Assembly: GCF_024713975.1 (NCBI RefSeq)
Contig: NC_091094.1
Coordinates: 13,625,001 to 13,689,000, forward strand
Source: Paralichthys olivaceus
Taxonomy: Eukaryota; Chordata; Actinopteri; Pleuronectiformes; Paralichthyidae
DNA: 64,000 nucleotides
Direction: 5' to 3'
In this document: positions 56,101-64,000 of the stretch, in pieces
How the letters are laid out: each line of letters starts with the position of its first letter
Position numbering within the stretch: the stretch's first letter is position 1
Notes under the pieces: generated by a model
What the model saw: only the letters and a program-made list of their open reading frames with translations
Database searches by the model: none
What the model was told of the DNA's origin: nothing
Made by a program: the position numbers and the translations under genes

Positions 56101-57933
56101 AATTAAAGTTACCTTACCAAATGATATTGTGTAGGTAATATACTTAGATCCAGTGGGAATGGCAAGTCGATTATGATGAAAAGTGGAATAATCCCTAAAT
56201 TACTTTTGTGTAACCACCTTGAGGCATCTATCTCTCACGAATAACCCCACTATGTGTTTAGGTCTTACACCTATCCAATACCTAGATTCCCCTGGATTTT
56301 AAGGGGAGGCCGTGTCCACTTACCCATCTATTCTCCGTTCATAACGTCCCTCTCTGGTGTGAAGGGAAACAGGTGGGCCAAACACTGGACCAACTGTTCC
56401 CCTAGAGAATCCTGTAACGTCTCGACTGCTCGAGGGGGAGCTGTCTTCAAGGCCCCGAACAGCACTAGGGACTGATCCGGGCTCATTGTAGTCAGTCCGC
56501 AGGTCCCTGTCTCCCATTTTGTTGACAGCATTGTGAGCCTTCTGCGCACTTTTGATATCCACAAAATCCACAAACGCTGCAACACCACCCTCTGACCCTC
56601 GCTTCCGCAGAACTTTAACGCTCTCCACGCGCCCATACCTAAGAGGAAATTACAATGAAAACAAAAAGGAAATTATATACAAACCAGCTAAAAATAGGCT
56701 GAGTGCAACCATTTTTTATACAAGCCACAGTCTGGTAAAGCGAAGAGACAACAACATATTGAGTAAAAAAGTAAATATTCAGATGCAACTATGTGCCACT
56801 AGATTGCTTCTCGGCCACTTAGCAGGAAAACACTCCTTCAGTCTTGTTTGCAATCTTTACATTGGATGATTCTGCTTAGATTTCTGAACACCAACAAATG
56901 TAACTCTGGGAGACCTCACACGTGTCAAACATCCATAGTTGATGACCATAAAAAGCAACATACTTAAAAACACAGTTGTCAACAGCCCACATGTAATGTG
57001 GTACCGCTCTGACTGAGGATGGACGGAATGAAGGTGGATCAGATTCTCGGCTGGACTTCATATTAGGTAGCAAACGGTGAAGTCATGTAACGTTACGTAG
57101 CCTGTAATGATTTACGGGACCGACTGGGAGGCTACAAGTTAAGGCTATTAGCTCTCATTAAATCCAAAATACTCTCTGACCGGCGGGGCCAAAAACTTAA
57201 CACTTTACATAGAGCCTGACGACTTTCAAGACAACAGCGAGTATCTCCGCCGAGTTCAGTGTGATGTGACTGAGAACAGTGATGTCTGCTTCGTCAACAC
57301 CGTCAACAACTTGGTAACATCGGATTATCTGCACCGTGGGTCTCGCTGTTTGTGGCTTTTCTACATTTCTGTTTTTCTCCAACAACAATGTCGACAGGAG
57401 AAATAATAACACGGTGGCGACGACGGTTCAAGTGACTAGCATGAGTCACCTGGTGTTTTGTGCCCTGCTGTCCAGCTAACCTTAGCTTCCCTTTGGCTCG
57501 CACCGATCATGAAAACGTCTCCACTTCCCACAAAATGGTCGGACGGTTGGGTGTTAGCTCGGTGGCTAGCACAACTAGCTACTCGCCTATTGACGTTAGC
57601 GAAAGTTAACTAAACATAACAAATTGCACCCGTGTGCATTTAAGTGCGTGTGTTCTGTGTATTTCGCCTCCATTAAAGCCACCGTGTTGCGATAATTCAC
57701 ATGCACCGCACAAGAAACACACTGACTAGTAAAACTTAAAAATGCTAACGTTAGCGCTGCTAGCATTGGTCGCAGGCTACGCGGCTAACCGTGGAGCCGC
57801 AGCTAGCCCGCGCTGCTCCGCCGACAGCGGATCCCTCTTGCGTAACCTACCTTTTGAAATGCTCCACAATTTTCTCCTCTCGGACATGTTCGGGTAAATT
57901 TCCCACCCAAAGGTGTCTGGTCTCCCGAACCAT
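41187..57933 (-). CDS. spen: SPEN / SHARP transcriptional repressor
   Basis: Fifteen coding exons in transcript order: 57933-57851, 56638-56324, 53442-52966, 52848-52694, 51547-51347, 51180-51029, 50934-50809, 50718-50605, 50512-50399, 50318-50218, 50003-42680, 42326-42258, 42159-41965, 41861-41703, 41318-41187. All phases agree, giving 9717 bases and 3238 residues (human about 3664). SPEN is a nuclear scaffold that recruits SMRT/NCoR-HDAC3, represses Notch/RBPJ targets and binds Xist in mammals. RRM1 is at about 6-80 (LWVGNLPEHV). A spacer rich in Arg/Ser follows. RRM2-RRM4 lie at about 335-410, 434-507 and 513-588. The 7.3 kb exon encodes a long disordered charged region with conserved islands (SYRKQMEQNRR, LERNKFYSFALDQTITPDTK) and a receptor-interaction-like segment near 2560-2595 (VNTSEGVVVLSHSGQKTEG). 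The C-terminal SPOC domain (about 3078-3238) starts KYPIVWQGLLALKND and ends HLMIVITSV. The missing length relative to human is in the disordered part. Confidence 0.97.
53592..53789. mobile_element. MITE with perfect 14-base inverted ends
   Basis: In spen intron 2. The left end is TTAAAGGGATAGTT (53592-53605) and the right end is its exact inverse AACTATCCCTTTAA (53776-53789). The element is 198 bases with no coding capacity. TTAAAGGGATAGTTCACCC is a very common fish MITE terminus; the left end has diverged after the first 14 bases. The TTAA at both outer edges could be a target site. Confidence 0.85.
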
Positions 57934-58330
57934 TATGCGCTATCCGTCCCGCCTCCACACACATATGATCGGGCACGTTTCTAATCCCCTGCCGGTCGGA
58001 GGTCCGCCTGAACAAAATGAACGATGGGTTCCGTGAACGATGAGGCCTGGTGGCCGCTGCCCGTGTAGCTTTAGCTGCGGCGTCCCCGAGCTTATTCGCG
58101 GGAGCGCGCGTAGGCCTCGCTCCTGGCAGGTCTGGGTGCGAGCGAGGTGCGCGGCCCCGGTGCACCAGTGAGTGAGCACGCGATGTTTTCAGGAGGATCA
58201 GACACAGCGCACGAGCTCGATCTGTCTGCGACGTCACGAGACGGCGATCAACGTGATCGATTGTTATCGATGATTGTGACTCCGGCAGGCGATCCAATCA
58301 TCCTCTTCAGCGCTGGAGACAAAGTGAGCG
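57500..58330 (-). promoter_or_regulatory. spen promoter / CpG-rich 5' region
   Basis: CpG-rich sequence surrounds spen exon 1 and extends about 400 bases upstream of the ATG. It contrasts with the AT-rich flanks beyond 58400. No TATA box is evident. The extent is judged by eye, not computed. Confidence 0.55.
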
Positions 58331-58428
58331 GTTGCACCACAGCTCACTGTGAACGAGCTGACACGCAGCCTGGATCAAAACTATGAAGGTCAAACACAAC
58401 TGCAGGGAAATAAATCAGAAAACATTGA

Positions 58429-58800
58429 TTTAAAGGTCCAGTGTGTAAGATTTAGGTGAACGGGATCTATTGACAGAAATTTAATGTAGAATAATCCTCA
58501 TGATGTTTTCACTAGTTTCATCTAAATTGTATGAATTGTAGTTTTCTTTACCCCAGAAAAGACTCTTTATATTTAAATACTTTATATTTACATGGAGGGG
58601 ACCCTCCCTATGGAGGCCGCCATGTTTTTTACATTAGTCCAGACTGGACAAACGAAACACCTTTTGAGTTTTTATGACAACTGAAGCTGCCACAGGTTCC
58701 TTTTCATGTTTGGAAGGAGAGAGTGAGGTGAGGGGTGTTCAGCTGCAACATGCAACTTCAACACTAGATATCACAAAATTCTACACACTGTACCTTTAAA
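58429..58800. mobile_element. 372-base MITE-like element with 25-base inverted ends
   Basis: The left end begins TTTAAAGGTCCAGTGTGTAA. The right end, read on the minus strand, begins TTTAAAGGTACAGTGTGTAG. The ends match at 22 of the first 25 bases. The inside has words common in fish genomes (GGAGGCCGCCATGTTTT, CAGCTGCAACATGCAACTTC) and no transposase. TTAA is part of each terminus, so a TTAA target is plausible. Confidence 0.85.
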
Positions 58801-60302
58801 TTACACACTATCTACTTATTTGATTCCTAATATATTGTGCACTATCCTAAATGGTGTTGTGTTTTATCACCTTAAGAAAAACTGGGTAAAAATCAGCTCT
58901 ATACTCAAGTCTCGCCTGTGGGCTTCCAGTCAAGTTAAACAATAGTCACAGTTTGAGGGTTGTGGTCACAGTCACTCAATGTTGAGTGATTCCTTTCAAG
59001 CCCAATCAATGTTTTTAGAGCAGTGTATGTTTTAAATCGAAGACTCAAGAACTTTATGTTTGTCATTTTAGCTTAATAACTGAATGTGAAAAAAGAACTA
59101 ATACTACCATAATACAAACTTAATGTAAATGTAACACAAATAGAAAGGTCTCAGAAAAGTGGCCCAGTAATGTCCGAAAAGTGAGTCACTGTAAATTGAT
59201 ACATTTTAAAAAATATATTGTAACTTGTTACAGCTAAATTTGTGAATTTTTCTTGAAATATATTAATTTTTTTTGGTTGAAATCTTTCATTTTGATTTGG
59301 TTTAATTTGAAATATGTCTTTGGTCAAAGACAAAGAATTTCATTAACTCAAATTAAAAAGACAACTTGTCTTTTAATTTAGGAAAACCTAATATTTATAA
59401 ATTATTACATCCAATTTCCATATCAGCAATGAAAAGACCAAAAGATACTGATGAAATCATGATTGCAATATTTGCCTTGGAAAATAAAGGAAGTGCGGTC
59501 AACAGAAACATAGACAGCAAATGTATTTGTTTTCAGTACAAAATGTTTTAATGAAAATTTATAATAAACAGACATATAACTCCACAAATAAGTCATTTTT
59601 ACATACAGAACATAAATAACCAAGTAATTCAGCTGGGATCCAAATGACACTTTAATACTGTAAAGTCCAGATGTGATCAGTTCACTGCCGCTGAAATAAA
59701 ATACAGGCTCTGTAGTTAAGACAGGATCTTTGTGTGTTCAAAAAATACATTTGATCACATTCAAAAGTACAGATCCATAATGAGTGGTTTAGAAGCACTT
59801 ATTGTAATGTGTTTTTAAAAAAAGTTAAAAGCTCATATGTCTATATTCAGTTTTGTAAATGTATCTTGTGCGGTTTATTCAGTTACCTTGGTTGAAGTTG
59901 CTGCATCTTCAGCACAGATTTTCTTTGCGGCTCTCATGAGTAAAAACTTTCCTTTTATCAATGTAGTGAACATGTCAATCTGTTTTTTGCATTTTACCAA
60001 AGATTGAGTTTCACTGTGGTTTGATTTACTACAAAACTGTGAATTCAACTGTTTCTGATCTTAGTACTTACTAATAGTGTATGTGTAATTTAACAAATCT
60101 AATGCATGTTGAAGCCTGGTTTCAGATAAAATATATTATTTTACTTTTATATATATTTGGGGGTTTTTTTTATATAAAGTTTTATGTTTTTTATAAAGGA
60201 TTAATGTGATAGAGAAACAGTATACGAATTAAGACTTTAAAATATTCAAATTACTCTTGCCTTAAGTCTGTTGCATAAATATATTTGGTACATTTTGTAG
60301 AG

Positions 60303-60308
60303 TTTATT
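60303..60308 (-). terminator. Candidate fblim1 polyadenylation signal
   Basis: TTTATT on the plus strand, AATAAA on the minus strand, about 195 bases after the fblim1 stop. Another lies near 59872. Confidence 0.4.
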
Positions 60309-60500
60309 GAGTGCAAAATTATCAAGTATAAAAGAGGAATACGATGGTCTTCAGAAAGTATGATATGTTATAAGACTTATAACCAGATTTCATTATTGTC
60401 AAACAAAACAAAAAAACTTTAGTGTGACATTCACATGCCAGAGTCTTAAATGCCCATGCCTGGACTCGTGGTACTGTTCCATCAGCTGCAGTTCATGGTG

Positions 60501-62142
60501 TTAGTGCTGAGCAGGTACCAGGTTCATGTGGCAGGATTTGCAGAGCATCCTCCCGTCCAGAGGATAGCAGCCGTGCTCGTTTGGTTCAGGAGAGAGCTGA
60601 ATGACACAGACCTGCACACAATATGACACGCTGAATGACTGGGAGTGTTTAGTGTGTGTCTGTGTGTTTGAGTATGTGTCAGTGTGTCCATACAACACAC
60701 TGTTTGCACACCTACCTCACATCTGTAGCAGTTCTCATGGTAGGAGCGTCCCAGACATTCAACAGTGTAGCTGTCAGTACCATCCTCTTTTGGAATAATT
60801 AGCTGGTTACAGGAGCAACACTTTGGAGCATATTTCCTTCATGGACATTATTTCAGAGAGAAAAACTATGTTAGGAGAGGCTGTTTAATTTGTACAGCAC
60901 ATTTCACCACAGAGGAAATGAAAACTACTTCACACAAGATAAAGGCTCTTAAAATAACTATAAACAGGAAAATTAATTTAGTTATGATATAATTTTAAAT
61001 ATCTTAGATTATTTACACATAGGTGTGTTTGTGTGAATAATCTTTCACTCGTATACCTGTAGTAATCCTGGAGGCAATACACTTCTCCAACTTCTCCCTG
61101 AGCAAACGCCTGTTCTCCAATCTTCTGTTTACATGTTGTGCAGGTGAAACAAGAAGGATGGTACGCTCGCTCAAGGGCGCGGATCACATGGTCTGTGATG
61201 ACCTCGCCGCATGACCAACAAAGCTCCAGACTGGCCTGAGAGACAGAAAGAAACTGTCACTAGAAAACATCTCTACAGTCCAGGTTGATATTAACGTTTT
61301 CCAATTATTTAACTTCTTTTGATTGATTGACATTTTGCAAAACGTTGACAAGAGGGTTATGTTTTTCACTATTTTTCACATTAAACACCAATTTTACATC
61401 ACAGTCAGTTCAAGTAGCGACACCATGCAATTATGACATAACACTGACTCTGATAATAGGGGACACAATGTTGAATGTGCTGGATGAATTCCAAGAAGAA
61501 GTCTGTGAAAGTAGATTGATGGTGGATTGAAAGTTAGAGACACTAAATCACAGTTTTAAATGTAAATTATATTCTTGGTTCATGTAAATCATTAATAACT
61601 TAAAGAAAATGAGGATGAAGAACATTAATATGGTCCTTTACAAAGGCGGCTGTGGCTCAGCAGATAGAGAGAGTCGTCCACTGACCAGAGGATCAGTAGT
61701 TTGACCTCTATGCTGCTTGCCAAAGTGTCCTCGGGCAAGATACTCTGTCCTCTGATGACAGCAGCGTATGAGGGATGTGCAACAGAGACAGTGCCTGCAT
61801 AGATGCACTGTATGAATGTGTGTGTGAATGGGTGAATGGTAAAACTTTATTTAAAGTGTCATCAAGACTAAAAGCACACCACAGACCATTTAACATCACT
61901 TGGTGGAAGCTGAATGGACTTGGGCCTACCTGGTAACAGTCTTCACAGAGCGGGGTTCCTGCCTTGTTGTAGTACTGTTTACCAGCCAGGGGAATGTGAC
62001 AGGATCTACACTGGAAGCAGGCGTCATGGTAAGTCCTGTTCAAGGCCTCGATCGCGGGTTCAGAAAGAGCCACGGGCTTCCGACAGAAGCCACACACCTC
62101 TGTGTCGTACACAAACATCCTGTGTCAGAGCAGGTTATAGTC

Positions 62143-62174
<32 letters not shown>

Positions 62175-63735
62175 AAAGTAGATGTTACCTTTACTCTCCT
62201 CACATGTGTCCTGGGACTGTTCACCTCGGTTTAACCCACTAGATGGTGTTCTTGTTTCCACCTTTAATGTAAAACACTTCATTAATGTCAAACTAAAGAC
62301 TGAGCTGAGACACAGTTCATGCTCGTGTTTGGGTTCGGACTCATTAGATGAACCACAAGTTTGTGATGCTCGGTTTTGACTACAGGGTTGTGTTTGCTGC
62401 TGAAAGAAAAAAGGATAAAGAGTTGTTCTGTGTGGTTACAGGTTGAAACATCACGTCAGCCAACACAATCAGGACTGCACATTTAAATTATACGTTTCCC
62501 TGCATGTTTGGCTTTCCAGAGTTTTTATTCTGGTTTTGTTGCCTTTTTAAACAACTTGCTCCAAACATTTTTACTTTTTGACTGTTTTCTAATCAAGAGG
62601 AGCTTAGTGCAGACAAATTGATTATCCTTGAACGTTTGTCACATGATTAAAAAAATGCAATCACATTACTTTTGCTCCAAAGTCATGTGAGAATCTTGGT
62701 TGAGTAAGCACATTATCTGTGTCTAATGTTGGTTTGTGTAATACAGGAACCTGAATCCCTCCAAAAAGCTGCAAGTTCTTCCGAAACAAGGAAGTTGAAA
62801 TTAATTAACTCCGCAAAGAAGGTTATGTTTTCTTCAGTGTTTGAGTGATAGCAGGATTACACAGAAACTGCAGAACCAATTTTCATCAAATTTGGTATAG
62901 TTAGGCTAGAACACAATACATTTTGATGTGGATCTAGTTCAGGGGCAGGATCTAGGATTGTGTGTCTTTTGTGTCAATTTTCCTTTATTCTCAGAGAATA
63001 ACTCATGAATCTTGATGACTAAATCAGGCATGTTTAGGAGACTGATATTTGTGAGTCTGCAAATTGGTGTTGATCCAAATAAGAATACAGAGCTGGTGAA
63101 TTTAAATGTGGTTTCATAAGGGGAACGTTGGACCTTGGCAGAGGTCAACATATTAAATATTGTGATATGCATTTTATAGTTTCTACACAGAGACTGGGGC
63201 AGAAAATAAGGGAGCATAGGGTTTCTTATAATGTCATTAACGGACTGGAAAGTGCTCTGTTTGTGCACAGTTCATAAAGTTTCTTCTGATCTTTTATCCA
63301 CAGCTGAAGAAACAGCAGTTTTTTCCTTCATAATGTAGTTTGCAGATGATTCTTTACAACCACTGCAGAACATAATACACTATCTGTCAAAGCCGTGGAA
63401 AGTAGTAATTTTTCACTGCGGCAAATTAAATCACTTGTCTTCTTCAAGAGAAATGTATCAAAGGAAATTGGATCAAGGGTTTAACACAGTAAATGACATC
63501 AGTGGTTTGAACATAAAGAAGTGCAGGATGAAAATAAGGCTGATATTTAGTGACCGTGTGTGAGAGAGAGGTACCTCTCTGTTGTAAAGCGGCTGCTGGC
63601 CTGGGGTCAGAGGGTGTGAGAGGGGCGTCTGGGCAGGTGGTGGTGGAAGTGCTGATTCCTCAGGGAGTGCTGCTCTCTGAGGGGAAGGCAACGCACCAGC
63701 TGGAGGGGGAGGATGAGGAGGAGGAGGACGGCACT
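60501..63735 (-). CDS. fblim1: FBLIM1 (migfilin), partial, 5' end outside window
   Basis: Exons in transcript order: 63735-63575, 62399-62189, 62099-61930, 61235-61057, 60836-60716, 60611-60501 (stop 60503-60501). They encode about 316 residues (human total 373); the N-terminal filamin-binding part lies beyond the right edge. Migfilin links filamin and kindlin at cell-matrix adhesions. The first exon seen is proline-rich (CRPPPPHPPPP). Three LIM zinc-binding domains follow. LIM1 starts CGFCRKPVAL and ends CEDCYQ, LIM2 runs CWSCGEVITDHVI to CLQDYYR, and LIM3 starts CCSCNQLIIPKED and ends CKSCHM with a short tail. Cys/His spacing looks intact. The 62399-62189 exon is predicted from a strong acceptor and from splice phase, is not recognised in mammals, and is less certain. 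FBLIM1 is next to SPEN in human too, which supports the call. Confidence 0.88.
61645..61894 (+). mobile_element. tRNA-derived SINE
   Basis: In the fblim1 intron between the LIM1 and LIM2 exons, opposite in strand to the gene. The head has GGCTGTGGCTCAGCAGATAG (Pol III A box) and a worn B box around 61698-61707. Then come GTGTCCTCGGGCAAGATACT and GTGTGTGAATGGGTGAATGG, words of a very common fish SINE, with an AAAGCAC-like end. Several positions are mutated, so it is an old copy. Confidence 0.85.
62139..62170. repeat. (GT)n in the 89-base fblim1 intron
   Basis: About fifteen GT units on the plus strand, (CA)n in the transcript. They fill a third of the intron between 62189 and 62099. Confidence 0.95.
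62815..63150 (+). repeat. Degenerate teleost interspersed repeat (copy 4)
   Basis: In the fblim1 intron upstream of the linker exon. It has AAGGTTATGTTTTCTTC, GCAGGATTACACAGAAACTG, CATTTTGATGTGGATCTAG, CATGAATCTTGATGACTAAA and a GGGGAACGTTGGACCTTGGC end. This is the fullest of the four copies here. Confidence 0.7.
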
Positions 63736-64000
63736 CTGACAGCAAAAAGACATAATAATAACAAAATAAATTTAAAAAAAAGGTTGAGATACAAAATAAT
63801 GAAATAAAAACAATGATAAAATCTTGCATGTTCCAAAAACTGTTCATTGCTGATAATACTTTTGTCCAACCTAATAACATAAACATATATACAGAGTCTA
63901 GAACATACATGAGTAGGGAAGAATATTTGTAAGATTTCACTGCACTGGTGTTACACTATTATAACACTGTTGTAACCATGATGGACACAGAAGGATCATA
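63736..64000 (-). other. fblim1 intron, right edge
   Basis: AT-rich sequence upstream (in transcript sense) of the proline-rich exon, with no further exon recognised. The remaining fblim1 exons are expected outside the window. Confidence 0.6.

Larger units (their letters stand above)
57934..60500. other. spen/fblim1 intergenic region
   Basis: Both neighbours are on the minus strand, so fblim1 lies upstream of spen. The left 400 bases are the spen promoter. A MITE-like element is at 58429-58800. From 58800 to 60500 the sequence is AT-rich, with the fblim1 3' UTR at its right end and a possible signal at 60303-60308. No gene seen. Confidence 0.6.

Overview
The window is nuclear DNA from a ray-finned (teleost, probably percomorph) fish. 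The genes have spliced exons with vertebrate GT-AG sites and their closest matches are vertebrate proteins. Introns are compact, many of them 80-150 bp. The sequence also carries long (CA)n microsatellites, a tRNA-derived fish SINE, TTAA-type MITEs and familiar degenerate fish interspersed repeats. I see no prokaryotic, viral or organellar segment. All gene models were built by hand from reading frames, splice sites and remembered family sequences; no database was searched.

Layout: nine protein-coding genes. (1) rhoa, +, coding exons 372-3023; the 5' UTR exon lies off the left edge. (2) tmem43, -, 4919-8998. (3) a Rab GDP-dissociation inhibitor paralogue, +, 10216-13427. (4) ndufaf3, -, 14780-17516. 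(5) nckipsd (SPIN90), +, 18307-26491. (6) slc25a20 (carnitine/acylcarnitine carrier), +, 29604-32958. (7) prkar2a (PKA RIIalpha), +, 34333-39410. (8) spen, -, 41187-57933, including a 7.3 kb exon. (9) fblim1 (migfilin), -, 60501 to the right edge, 5' end missing. For the eight complete genes the summed exon lengths are divisible by three and the splice phases agree. The pairs tmem43/GDI and ndufaf3/nckipsd are head-to-head with short gaps, so shared promoters are plausible. The pairs rhoa/tmem43, GDI/ndufaf3 and prkar2a/spen are tail-to-tail.

Context: RHOA, NDUFAF3, NCKIPSD, SLC25A20 and PRKAR2A cluster on human 3p21, whereas SPEN and FBLIM1 are neighbours on human 1p36. The prkar2a-spen gap (39411-41186) is therefore a junction between two ancestral synteny blocks. 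The genes do not form a pathway. Several touch actin control (RhoA, SPIN90, migfilin) or mitochondria (NDUFAF3, SLC25A20), but nothing in the sequence says they are co-regulated apart from the shared promoter gaps.

Non-genic content: simple repeats, including a roughly 680-bp array of about 16-bp units at 28575-29250; three MITE-like inverted-repeat elements; one SINE; LINE-type 3' tails; four degenerate copies of one interspersed repeat family; and candidate polyadenylation signals. I found no convincing new biological system. The best leads are the divergent GDI paralogue, the tandem acceptors and linker exon of fblim1, the (CA)n tracts abutting splice sites, and a long overlapping open frame in spen.
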